A DNA stretch of 34,162 nucleotides from Candidatus Hydrogenedentota bacterium (lineage in GTDB: Bacteria > Hydrogenedentota > Hydrogenedentia > Hydrogenedentales > CAITNO01): positions 1-34,162 of the forward strand of contig JAAYBJ010000253.1 in the NCBI GenBank assembly GCA_012730105.1. Reading direction: 5' to 3'. This document shows positions 8,113-15,676 of this stretch, in pieces; the first letter of the stretch is position 1; the number at the start of each line of letters is the position of its first letter. The notes beneath the pieces were generated by a model. That model searched no databases. It saw only the letters and a list, made by a program, of their open reading frames with translations, and was not told the DNA's origin. The position numbers and the translations under genes were made by a program.

Positions 8113-9843
8113 ATGAATACTTACCAGCCGGAGGGCGACATCCTATTTGTTTCAAATGGGCGGGAACGGTGCTTTTCCCGTCCGCTAAAGATCATTTCGA
8201 CTTGCCGGACCGAAGAGGTGCGTGGATGTGTCGAAAGGATTGCCATCGATGTCGCGTCGGGACTGTATGCGGCCGGATTTATCGCCTACGAAGCGGCGCC
8301 GGGATTTGATAGCGCGCTTTCAACCCATCCTCCCGGGGAAGTCCCGTTGCTCTATTTCGCGCTCTTTTCGGATGCCCCCGTGGTGACCGTGAACGAACCA
8401 GAGATGAATGCTTTCTCCGTAAGTCCTTGGAATGCGGAGATCACACGAGACGAATACCAGAACGCGATCGGAAGAATAAGAGAATTCATCGCGGCCGGCG
8501 ATACCTATCAGGTCAATTATACCTTTCCGATGACAGCGTCGTTTTCAGGCGACGCGCAGATCTGGTTTCGCAGCCTGTGCCTGTTGCAGCGAAGCAATCA
8601 CGCAGCCTTCCTGGACGCGGGCCGCTTCAGCATTCTATCCGTCTCGCCCGAATTGTTCTTCAGGCTCGACGGCGACCGCCTGGAAACGCGGCCCATGAAA
8701 GGCACGCGCCCCCGGGGCCGCTGGCCCGGGGAAGACCGTCATCTTGTCCGGGAACTCGTCGCAAGCGAGAAAGAACGCGCGGAAAGCGTGATGATTGTGG
8801 ACTTGCTGCGCAACGATATCGGGCGCATCAGCGAGGTCGGTTCGGTTGAGGTGCCGCGTCTCTTTGACGTGGAGCGCTACGAGACGGTCTGGCAGATGAC
8901 GTCCACGATCACCTCCAGGACCTGCGCTTCTATGCCGGAGATCTTCGCTTCACTTTTCCCGTCGGGATCGGTAACGGGCGCGCCAAAAATACGCACCATG
9001 CAGATTATCCGCGACCTGGAACGTTTCCCGCGCGGCGTGTACTGCGGCGCCATCGGCTGGTGGGCGCCCGGGCGAAAGGCGGAGTTTAATGTCGCCATCC
9101 GCACCGCTGTCATCGACAAGGGAAATGGCACGACCCGCTATCACGTCGGGGGCGGCATCACCTGGGACTCATCGGCCGAGGCGGAATATGACGAGTGCCG
9201 CGTGAAAGCAATTGTAGTGACGAAACCCCGGCCCCGCTTCGAACTGCTCGAAACGCTTCTTTTTGACCAGGGCTACTTTCTCCTGGACGATCATATGGCG
9301 CGGCTGGGCGAAAGCGCGGAATACTTCGATTTCAGTTTTGACAAGGATAAAGCGCGCACCCTGTTGGCGGAAAGGGCGTCCACATTCGCCAATATCCCCA
9401 GGAAGGTGCGCCTGCTTATGGAACGGGATGGAACAATCCGGATTGAACACGGGCCGATCACACCCTTGGAGAATGTGCGCCTGGCCCTGGCCGCGCGGCC
9501 GGTGGATGACCGCGACGTGTTTCTTTATCACAAGACCACGCACCGCACGGTTTACGAAAACGCGAAATCATCCGAACTGAATTGCACCGATGTTATTTTG
9601 TGGAATCAACGCGGGGAGATTACCGAAACCACAATCGCCAACATCGCATTGAAAATTGACGGCGAATGGCTCACGCCGCCGGTAAGCAGCGGATTGCTTG
9701 CCGGGGTTATGCGCGGTCATCTCCTGCGTGAAGGCAGACTTCGCGAGGCGGTATTGCACAAGACTGACCTTGGGAAGGCGTCCGCTATCGCGATTTTCAA
9801 TTCCGTCCGCAAGTGGATCGATGTGCACTCAATAAAACAATAG
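8113..9843 (+). CDS. pabB: aminodeoxychorismate synthase component I fused to aminodeoxychorismate lyase (PabB-PabC)
   Basis: 576-aa bifunctional enzyme for the two last steps to p-aminobenzoate in folate synthesis. Residues ~1-365 are a PabB chorismate-binding domain: RPMKGTRPRG carries Lys196, the residue that separates aminodeoxychorismate synthase from anthranilate synthase (which has Ala there). MIVDLLRNDIGRI, FPSGSVTGAPKIRTM and GGGITWDSSAEAEYDE follow in the usual order. Residues ~375-576 are a fold-type IV PLP domain, with HKTTHRTVYENA carrying the expected PLP lysine Lys474 and a NIALKIDGEWLTPP strand. The N-terminal part is shorter than in stand-alone PabB. The ATG has CGGAG 7 nt upstream. 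The glutamine amidotransferase partner PabA is not in the window, so it must be encoded elsewhere or ammonia is used directly. Confidence 0.94.
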   Translation: MNTYQPEGDILFVSNGRERCFSRPLKIISTCRTEEVRGCVERIAIDVASGLYAAGFIAYEAAPGFDSALSTHPPGEVPLLYFALFSDAPVVTVNEPEMNAFSVSPWNAEITRDEYQNAIGRIREFIAAGDTYQVNYTFPMTASFSGDAQIWFRSLCLLQRSNHAAFLDAGRFSILSVSPELFFRLDGDRLETRPMKGTRPRGRWPGEDRHLVRELVASEKERAESVMIVDLLRNDIGRISEVGSVEVPRLFDVERYETVWQMTSTITSRTCASMPEIFASLFPSGSVTGAPKIRTMQIIRDLERFPRGVYCGAIGWWAPGRKAEFNVAIRTAVIDKGNGTTRYHVGGGITWDSSAEAEYDECRVKAIVVTKPRPRFELLETLLFDQGYFLLDDHMARLGESAEYFDFSFDKDKARTLLAERASTFANIPRKVRLLMERDGTIRIEHGPITPLENVRLALAARPVDDRDVFLYHKTTHRTVYENAKSSELNCTDVILWNQRGEITETTIANIALKIDGEWLTPPVSSGLLAGVMRGHLLREGRLREAVLHKTDLGKASAIAIFNSVRKWIDVHSIKQ

Positions 9844-9911
9844 GGAACGCCGCACAGATATCATTGCGGTTCCGCTAAAGCTCAAAGTGCATGGCAGATG
9901 AAAGAAACAAA

Positions 9912-9989
9912 TGGTCGGGGTGGTCGGATTCGAACCGACGGCCTCTTGGTCCCAAACCAAGCGCGCTAACCGGACTGCGCCACACCCCG
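9912..9989 (-). tRNA. tRNA-Pro (anticodon UGG), CCA encoded
   Basis: On the minus strand a full cloverleaf can be drawn. The acceptor stem is CGGGGTG/CACCCCG (9983-9989 with 9916-9922), and the D-arm is GCGC/GCGC. The anticodon stem is CTTGG/CCAAG with loop TTTGGGA, giving anticodon TGG at 9952-9954. The T-arm is GTCGG/CCGAC with loop TTCGAAT. The discriminator base is A, and the gene encodes its own 3' CCA at 9912-9914. A U at position 34 allows reading of all or most CCN proline codons. It stands alone, convergent with the pabB-pabC gene. Confidence 0.97.
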
Positions 9990-10696
9990 ACAAGATTCCT
10001 CTGCAACAGGGAGATCATAGCAGATTAGCGTTCGTTGTGGCAAAAGCGGAGAAGAAGGCTCATGAAAGACGCCCCTATCTTTCCACGCTTTTGCGATACG
10101 GAACACTCCAACAGGCCAAAGCAGAATGCGGAGAATATACGATGAATCCTTGTCGCGATACGAAAACTTAAAGTCGATTTTGGCGAAACAATACGTACCG
10201 AATATAGATTAGCTTTATATCGCATATGGCTGGCGGTCCGAAATATATATCGTTAAAAATACATTGATAATCATGGAAAAGCGGTTGGATCTGGAAGCGT
10301 ATTGCGAACCACGAGCCTTTAAGGCCTGTAGAATACCTTCCTGACTGGCGCATTGTTTAAGTTGTTTAAGCCGCTTAAGCCTTTTTGATCCTTTCTTTGA
10401 GTAGGCTTTATCAACTTCAACAGCCTCTTTTAGAACGATCCAGCTAGGCACAAATGTTTTTTCCCACAATTGTTTTACGGGTTGTTGTACTGGTTTCAGC
10501 CTGAGGATTTTTATCTGCTTTTATCTGTAGTGCGTTATTGCACTGCATACAAATGTATTCTAAAAATTATTAACAAAAATGCGTCTAATGATGGTATACT
10601 ACAAAGGAAATTTATACCCAGACGTTTTTTGTTTTATTTTTCGGTTGGAGTGTACGCGAGACCATTTTGGCCTTATACCAGTGGAAGTAGTTTTCA
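9990..10696. other. gene-poor, AT-richer intergenic region
   Basis: About 700 bp with visibly lower GC than the flanking genes, especially 10180-10690. The open frames here are short and have no ribosome-binding sites or recognisable domains. The longest, 10215-10469 on the minus strand (84 codons), begins plausibly but becomes a lysine/leucine-rich string (KRLKRLKQLKQ) encoded by repeated 'cttaag/tttaag' units, so it looks like a repeat or relic. TATACT at 10595-10600, with TTAACA 19 bp upstream, is a weak promoter candidate for the lipoprotein gene at 10697. Confidence 0.6.
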
Positions 10697-12076
10697 ATGA
10701 AACCCGGATACAGTTTCAAGGCTATCCTGATTCGGGGGATATGGGCGGCGGTACTTATCTGTGCCATTTCGGGGTGTGGCGGCAGCGATAAGCGCCCGAT
10801 GTATGTAAAAGTCACTATAGATACCAGCCCGGAGTCTGGGGCCTTTGTATTGATGGACGGTTATGACCGGGGAACAACTCCCGTGGAGATATCCGACATT
10901 GAACCCGGCGGCTATGAAGTGGTGCTGCACCAGGACCGCTATAAACGTAAAATTGCCGCGATCAATGTCACTCAAGAGCCCGTGCAATCGTTCACTGTTG
11001 AAATGGAACCGCTTTTAGGTTCCTTTTCCGTCACCTCCAACCCACCGGAAGCGGAGGTGTTCCTGAACGGGGAGCCCATTGGCAAAACGCCGATATTACA
11101 AAAAATGCTCCAAGTGGGCCCCTATACCTACGAAATTAAGCACCCCGACTATTATCCCGTGACGAGTGACATCGTGATGGAAGAAAATTTCAATCTTTTG
11201 TACAACCATGACCTGCGCCCCATTGAGGCGAGGTTGACCGTGCTTTCCCGCCCGAGTTCGGCCAGTATCTGGTTGAACAATATTTACCAGCCACTAACCA
11301 CGCCCGCGGAATTGGTGTTGCGCCCTGGGCGGTATCTTGTCAGCGTGCATACCGACGGATACATGCAGGCTGATGAAATGATTGTTCTGGAGGCCAATGA
11401 ACCGCAGACTGTGCAATTGGAGATGGAACCAGGAAACGTGCCGCAGGGCATGGTTCTGATTCCCGCCGGGAAGTTTACCATGGGTTCCGGTGTGCATGCT
11501 TCGGATGAGCGGCCCATACGTGAATTGGATCTGAAAGATTTTTATATCGACCGTTTTGAGGTTACCAACCAGGCATTCAAGAACTTTTCGCCCGGCTACA
11601 AATATATTGAAGGCCAGGACAACTATCCGGCCGTGGGTATTTCGTGGACCGAGGCGGGTCGTTATTGCGCCTCCCTCGGGAAACGGCTGCCCACCGAGGC
11701 GGAATGGGAAAAGGCGGCCCGTGGCACCGATGCGCGCGTCTATCCGTGGGGGGACATCTTCAGCCCCCAGATGAGCAACACCGTGGAAGCGGAACTGGGC
11801 CTGCCGGTGCGTGTTGGCTATTTCTATGCCACGCCTTCGGCCTATGGGTGTATGGATATGTCCGGAAACGTTTATGAATGGGTATCGGACTGGTACGATG
11901 CGTACCCCGGCAACAACGACATCACCAAGGATTACGGCCAGATTTTCCGGGTACTTCGGGGGGGCTCGTATATCACGGAAAAATTCGAGGTGCGCACCTC
12001 CGCCAGGCATTTCGACCGCATGGACGCCGAGCGCAAGGATTACGGGTGTCGCTGCGCGATGGACGCCAGGGAATGA
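10697..12076 (+). CDS. lipoprotein with PEGA domains and a formylglycine-generating-enzyme (SUMF1) fold domain
   Basis: 459 aa. A lipobox ends the signal peptide (AVLICAISGC, Cys27), so the protein is probably anchored in a membrane on the outer face. Three PEGA-type beta domains follow: ~37-105 (DTSPESGAFVLMDGYDRGTT), ~108-180 (SNPPEAEVFLNGEPIGKTP) and ~185-250 (SRPSSASIWLNN). The C-terminal ~200 residues are a SUMF1/FGE-sulfatase fold: GMVLIPAGKFTMGS, DRFEVTNQAF, GKRLPTEAEWEKAARG, GNVYEWVSDWYD, RVLRGGSY and GCRCAMD. The two copper-binding catalytic cysteines of true formylglycine-generating enzymes lie just after GGSY; here residues 426-433 have no cysteine. It is therefore unlikely to activate sulfatases. 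PEGA proteins are usually structural or polysaccharide/cell-wall associated. No sulfatase is nearby. Confidence 0.9.
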   Translation: MKPGYSFKAILIRGIWAAVLICAISGCGGSDKRPMYVKVTIDTSPESGAFVLMDGYDRGTTPVEISDIEPGGYEVVLHQDRYKRKIAAINVTQEPVQSFTVEMEPLLGSFSVTSNPPEAEVFLNGEPIGKTPILQKMLQVGPYTYEIKHPDYYPVTSDIVMEENFNLLYNHDLRPIEARLTVLSRPSSASIWLNNIYQPLTTPAELVLRPGRYLVSVHTDGYMQADEMIVLEANEPQTVQLEMEPGNVPQGMVLIPAGKFTMGSGVHASDERPIRELDLKDFYIDRFEVTNQAFKNFSPGYKYIEGQDNYPAVGISWTEAGRYCASLGKRLPTEAEWEKAARGTDARVYPWGDIFSPQMSNTVEAELGLPVRVGYFYATPSAYGCMDMSGNVYEWVSDWYDAYPGNNDITKDYGQIFRVLRGGSYITEKFEVRTSARHFDRMDAERKDYGCRCAMDARE

Positions 12077-12136
12077 TTGCCGCCGACCTTCTGTTATTCT
12101 GACAGGAGTCTATCGAATTCACAGGAGGAAGCATCC

Positions 12137-12427
12137 ATGCAACGCAACGCGCTGCCCCATCAAAAAATTGTCTATGTCTGCCTGAACGAACGTGAAAACG
12201 GTGCCTGCTGCGCGGCCAAAGGAAGCGCTGCCATCCACGCCGCCCTGAAGGAGGCCGTAAAGGCGCGGGGCCTGAACCGCCAGGTGCGCGTGAGCCGCTC
12301 CGGGTGTATGGACCGATGCGGACGCGGCGTCAACGTGTTGGTCTTTCCCGACGGCATATGGTATTCTGAGGTGTCGGAAGGCGATATTGACACCATTCTG
12401 GAAGAGGTGTTGAAGGATATCGCCTAG
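12137..12427 (+). CDS. thioredoxin-like [2Fe-2S] ferredoxin
   Basis: 96 aa, cytoplasmic. It fits the thioredoxin-fold [2Fe-2S] ferredoxin family: KIVYVCLNER at the N-terminus, CCAAKGS, then VRVSRSGCMDRCGRGVNVLV, giving the expected pattern of an early Cys, a Cys pair, and a late CxxxC. The family acts as a small electron carrier or subunit resembling the NuoE C-terminal domain. The frame is open from 12077, but the ATG at 12137 is preceded by AGGAGG at 12123-12128 and begins right before the first strand, so it is the start. It lies 60 bp after the lipoprotein gene and 33 bp before the enoyl-CoA isomerase gene, suggesting co-transcription. Its redox partner is not obvious; the flavoprotein Lpd two genes on is only a loose candidate. 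Confidence 0.88.
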   Translation: MQRNALPHQKIVYVCLNERENGACCAAKGSAAIHAALKEAVKARGLNRQVRVSRSGCMDRCGRGVNVLVFPDGIWYSEVSEGDIDTILEEVLKDIA

Positions 12428-12460
12428 CCGAACATACCGATGATATCCGGGGATACCGCT

Positions 12461-13249
12461 ATGAATAACACAGGCGCTACAAATGAAACCATTCTGACCC
12501 AGGAAAGCGGAGGCGTGCTCTTCGCCACCTTCAACCGCCCTGATAAAAAGAATGCCCTTACGCATGACATGTATGCCCGCCTGGCGGAGTTGCTCCGCCA
12601 AGCCGATGCGACGCCGGGCGTGCGCGCGGTCTGTTTTCGCGGCGCGGGCGGCGCATTTACCAGCGGCAATGACCTGATGGATTTCCTGTCCGGCCCTCCC
12701 ATGGATGAAAACAGCCCCGTGCTGCAGTTCATCCATGGATTGATAGATTTCCGCAAGCCCCTCGTCGCGGCGGTGACCGGGCCTGCCATAGGAATTGGCA
12801 CGACCATGCTGCTCCACTGCGACTTGGTGTACGCCTCCCCAAAAGCCTTCTTACAGATGCCTTTCACCCGGCTGGCCCTCTGTCCCGAGGCAGCCTCCAG
12901 TTTCCTGCTGCCGCGGGTGATCGGGCTGACGCGGGCATCTGAATTGCTCCTGCTGGGAAACGGCATCGATGCGCGCACCGCGCACGCGTGGGGGCTGGTG
13001 ACGGCGATACTGCCGGAAGACTCCTTTGACGCGGAGCTGGAACAGCGTCTCGCGGCCCTGGCCGCGCTGCCGCCGGAAGCGGTGCGTGCCGCCAAGGCGC
13101 TTATCCGCCAGCCCCTTATCAACGGCGCCCATGACGCCGTTAGGCGCGAAGCGGAACTGTTCGCGGGGCGCCTGTCCTCGGCGGAGGCGGCGGAGGCCAT
13201 GCAGGCTTTCCTGGAGCGGCGCCCCCCGGATTTCAGCCGTTTCGAATAA
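12461..13249 (+). CDS. enoyl-CoA hydratase/isomerase (crotonase) family, ECI2-like
   Basis: 262-aa crotonase-fold enzyme acting on acyl-CoA thioesters. The oxyanion-hole segments are visible as GGAFTSGNDLMDF and VTGPAIGIGTTMLLHCDLVY. The later motif CPEAASSFLLPR carries Glu143 in the position used by delta3,delta2-enoyl-CoA isomerases of the ECI2 type (SPEGCSS in mammals). Canonical hydratases have two acidic residues around this site, so isomerase activity is a reasonable inference. The product could serve oxidation of unsaturated fatty acids. An in-frame ATG exists at 12440, but the one at 12461 has GGGGAT 7 nt upstream. No other beta-oxidation genes are in the window. Family is certain; precise reaction is not. 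Confidence 0.9.
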   Translation: MNNTGATNETILTQESGGVLFATFNRPDKKNALTHDMYARLAELLRQADATPGVRAVCFRGAGGAFTSGNDLMDFLSGPPMDENSPVLQFIHGLIDFRKPLVAAVTGPAIGIGTTMLLHCDLVYASPKAFLQMPFTRLALCPEAASSFLLPRVIGLTRASELLLLGNGIDARTAHAWGLVTAILPEDSFDAELEQRLAALAALPPEAVRAAKALIRQPLINGAHDAVRREAELFAGRLSSAEAAEAMQAFLERRPPDFSRFE

Positions 13250-13364
13250 GTGAGGGCGGGTCGGGTTTTGTTCCGGTATCGGCGTGCGCACTACGCCCCC
13301 GGGAATTTTTACTCACCACTATGCGCCCTCAAGGCGTGCGGTAATAGCAAAGGAAGGTAGTACC

Positions 13365-14795
13365 ATGCCGGAGACATTGAAGACACAACTGGCGGTTATC
13401 GGGGCGGGCCCGGGCGGTTACGCCGCCGCTTTTCACGCGGCCGATCTCGGCCTGCAGGTGACCCTGCTGGACGTGCAGCCCAACCCGGGCGGTACCTGCC
13501 TCTATCGGGGATGTATTCCGTCCAAGGCGCTGCTTCATGTGGCGAAACTCATCACTGACGCACGCGAAGCGGAAGAGTGGGGACTTACGTTCGCACCGCC
13601 CCAAATGGATCTGGACAAAATGCGGCGCCGCACCGGACAGGTCATCGAGCAAATGACCGGCGGCCTGGGGCAGCTGTGCCGCGCCCGGAAGGTTGCCTAT
13701 CTGCGCGCCCGGGCGACCTTCATGACCAGCCACAGGCTGGCGGTGTTTCATGAGGACGGTTCCGAAGACACGCTGGAGGCAGAATACGTGATTATCGCGA
13801 CCGGCTCACGGCCCGCGCTCTTCGGCCCGCTCATCAAGTCCGACCGGCTGATGAATTCCACCAATGCCCTGCAGATCGACCGGATCCCATCCACCCTGCT
13901 GGTCATCGGCGGCGGCTATATCGGTCTCGAACTCGGGTCCGTATACGCAGCGCTCGGTGCTAAAGTCACCGTGGTCGAGGCGGGCGACATGCTGTTGGCC
14001 GGCGCCGACCGCGATCTCGTGGCCCCCTTGGAAAAGCGGCTCGAACACACTTTTGAGGAGGTACTTCTAAAAACAAAGGTGGCCGACATGCGCGAGCAGG
14101 AAGACGGCATGCGCGTGCAATTTGAAGGGGAGGGCGTTAGCGCGGAGCCGCGCATCTTCGACAAAGTGCTCGTCTGTGTAGGACGCAAGCCGAACTCCCG
14201 GGGACTTAACCTGGCGGACACGGCCATTGAAACCGACAACAAGGGATTCATCCTCGTGGATGCGCAACGCCGTACCGCCGAGCCGCATATTTTTGCCATC
14301 GGCGATGTGGCGGGACAGCCCATGCTGGCCCACAAGGCGTCTGCCGAAGGGAAGGTGGCTGCGGGCGCCATTGCCGGCAAGAAGACCGCTTTCGAGCCGC
14401 AGGCCATTCCCGCCGTTGTCTTCACCGACCCCGAAATCGCCTGGTGCGGCGAGACGGAAAACAGCGCCCGGGAAAAGGGCCTGTCCGTTCACATCGCCCG
14501 CTTCCCCTGGGCCGCTTCCGGGCGCGCCAGCACCTTAAGCCGTTCCGACGGCCTGACCAAGATTCTTGTCGACGCCGAGACCAGCCAGATCATCGGCATG
14601 GGCATCGCCGGGTCGGGTGCCGGCGAGCTCATCTCGGAAGGCGCCCTCGCCATTGAAATGGGCGCCGTCGCCGAAGACCTTGACATGACCATTCACCCCC
14701 ACCCGACCCTCAGCGAAACCGTCATGGAATCCGCCGCCGCGATTTTCGGCCAGAGCACCCACATTTATCGTCCCGCAAGGAAGACGGATAAATAG
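13365..14795 (+). CDS. lpdA: dihydrolipoyl dehydrogenase (E3)
   Basis: 476-aa flavoprotein disulfide reductase that reoxidises dihydrolipoamide with NAD+ for 2-oxoacid dehydrogenases or the glycine cleavage system. FAD-binding AVIGAGPGGYAAA is at the N-terminus. The redox-active disulfide is GGTCLYRGCIPSKALLH, Cys45-Cys50. A second Rossmann motif VIGGGYIGLELGSVYAALG binds NAD, followed by IFAIGDVAGQPMLAHKA. The C-terminal HPHPTLSETVME gives the catalytic His446/Glu451 pair. The frame extends upstream to 13284, but the ATG at 13365 has AAGGAAGG about 7 nt before it and the right N-terminus. No E1 or E2 subunits are adjacent, so this is a stand-alone lpd shared between complexes. It follows the isomerase gene by 115 bp. 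Confidence 0.96.
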   Translation: MPETLKTQLAVIGAGPGGYAAAFHAADLGLQVTLLDVQPNPGGTCLYRGCIPSKALLHVAKLITDAREAEEWGLTFAPPQMDLDKMRRRTGQVIEQMTGGLGQLCRARKVAYLRARATFMTSHRLAVFHEDGSEDTLEAEYVIIATGSRPALFGPLIKSDRLMNSTNALQIDRIPSTLLVIGGGYIGLELGSVYAALGAKVTVVEAGDMLLAGADRDLVAPLEKRLEHTFEEVLLKTKVADMREQEDGMRVQFEGEGVSAEPRIFDKVLVCVGRKPNSRGLNLADTAIETDNKGFILVDAQRRTAEPHIFAIGDVAGQPMLAHKASAEGKVAAGAIAGKKTAFEPQAIPAVVFTDPEIAWCGETENSAREKGLSVHIARFPWAASGRASTLSRSDGLTKILVDAETSQIIGMGIAGSGAGELISEGALAIEMGAVAEDLDMTIHPHPTLSETVMESAAAIFGQSTHIYRPARKTDK

Positions 14796-14870
14796 GAAAA
14801 GCGGTCCATAAGTTTATGAAGGCGGATTCCAGCCGGCCAAAGAAAAATCCATATTTTCCGGTATCATTGT

Positions 14871-14990
14871 AGTCTTGTAAGGACGATTGAACGGGAAGGG
14901 ATTCAATCGTCCCTACGGGACTCCTCATGGGGTAGGCGTCTGCCACCCGCCACTGAAGTGGCAGGCTACCGTCAATCGTCCCTACGGGAC
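14871..14990. repeat. palindromic repeat cluster, GTCCC-TA-GGGAC family (copy locus 2)
   Basis: This begins the 881-bp gene-free island 14796-15676. It has 21-nt arms at 14871-14891 and 14902-14922 (AGTC-TGTA-GGACGATTGAA against TTCAATCGTCCCTACGGGACT). A GCCACT/AGTGGC hairpin lies at 14949-14962, and a third half unit at 14972-14990 (TCAATCGTCCCTACGGGAC). The modules are the same as those at 7802-7994. The order differs, as expected for a mobile or recombining repeat family. Confidence 0.85.
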
Positions 14991-15065
14991 GGAGCAGAAA
15001 CACATCCCTGTCCTCGACATGTTAAGCATCACCTTGCGTGAAGCGGAATCGTTCCCCTTATCCAG

Positions 15066-15136
15066 TTTGCCAGACGAAAGAAATATCTTTTTGGGTTACG
15101 AGTCACGAGTAAGATCACGAGGGGGCACGATTACGA
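15066..15136. repeat. CGATTACGAG-type repeat, copy 1 at the edge of the repeat island
   Basis: A TTTGCCAGACG start, an ATCTTTTT core and a GTTACGAGTCACGAG tail followed by GCACGATTACGAGG. A diverged copy in the same orientation lies at 15605-15658, so the two copies bracket about 470 bp of other repeats. The tail is related to the stem-loop elements at 24627-24829. Confidence 0.6.
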
Positions 15137-15323
15137 GGTGAGACTATGTGGAACAGAAGCGTACCGCCTTGGCCTCGGTGAATCACCCGGTTGTCATGGA
15201 CGCTTGTTGTCTCGTGAGACGCCTTTCGGTGTTTTCTGGTTGGCCGGTTGCTGCCCCGAAAGGGCCGCGGCGAGTAGCCCAGGGGGTATAGAGCGCCGAC
15301 GATAAATGCAATCGCTGCTGCAA

Positions 15324-15405
15324 CCGGTATCGCTATCAAACGTATCGCTATCGAACGTTTCGATTTCGAGTAGAAGCATAGTTTCGATATTGATACCGAT
15401 GCCGA
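15324..15405. repeat. GGTATCGCTATC-type degenerate palindromic repeat
   Basis: Low-complexity, partly self-complementary sequence. GGTATCGCTATC appears once in full, CGTATCGCTATCGAACG follows, and ATATTGATACCGATGCC comes back in the opposite sense at 15388-15405. Reading it as protein gives runs such as SDTFDSDTG or SIAIRLIAIP, which are artefacts. Function is unknown. Confidence 0.55.
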
Positions 15406-15455
15406 GAAAAACATAGGGAAAACACAGGGAACTGCCCCAGCCCTGACATCCTCAG

Positions 15456-15549
15456 AATCCCAACGGGATTCCGTCCGCTAGCCCAGGGTTGCGGTATCCC
15501 GCTACCCTGGGTTGGATAAGGACCCATACCTTGTTTACCCTGAAAGGGT
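15456..15549. repeat. cluster of three short hairpins (REP-like)
   Basis: Three perfect small stem-loops lie in a row: AATCCC/GGGATT at 15456-15470, CCCAGGGT/ACCCTGGG at 15482-15511 with an inner GCGG/CCGC, and ACCCT/AGGGT at 15537-15549. The CCCAGGGT...ACCCTGGG and AATCCCAACGGGATT modules are the kind of REP-like intergenic repeat often seen in planctomycete-type genomes (from general recollection, not searched). Confidence 0.7.
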
Positions 15550-15604
15550 TACGTCAAAACGGCTTCGGGAGACAGGACCACAATCGAGTGCAACCCGCTT
15601 TGTC

Positions 15605-15658
15605 CTTGCCGGACGCGGGAAACATCTTTTTCGATTACGAGTCATGAGCACGATTACG
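15605..15658. repeat. CGATTACGAG-type repeat, copy 2
   Basis: CTTGCCGGACG, ATCTTTTT and CGATTACGAGTCATGAGCA, then CGATTACG. It aligns with 15066-15136 in direct orientation, with a short internal deletion relative to copy 1. It ends just before the stop codon region of the minus-strand cca gene. Confidence 0.6.
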
Positions 15659-15676
15659 TGCGCGAAGGGAGTCATG

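Noticed and set aside
9911-10171. 86-codon plus-strand frame beginning MVGVVGFEPTASWSQTK
   Set aside because: It is the antisense of the tRNA-Pro gene, a well-known source of false protein annotations.
15115-15414. 99-codon minus-strand frame with SIAIRLIAIP-like repeats
   Set aside because: It is a translation of degenerate intergenic repeats, with no ribosome-binding site.
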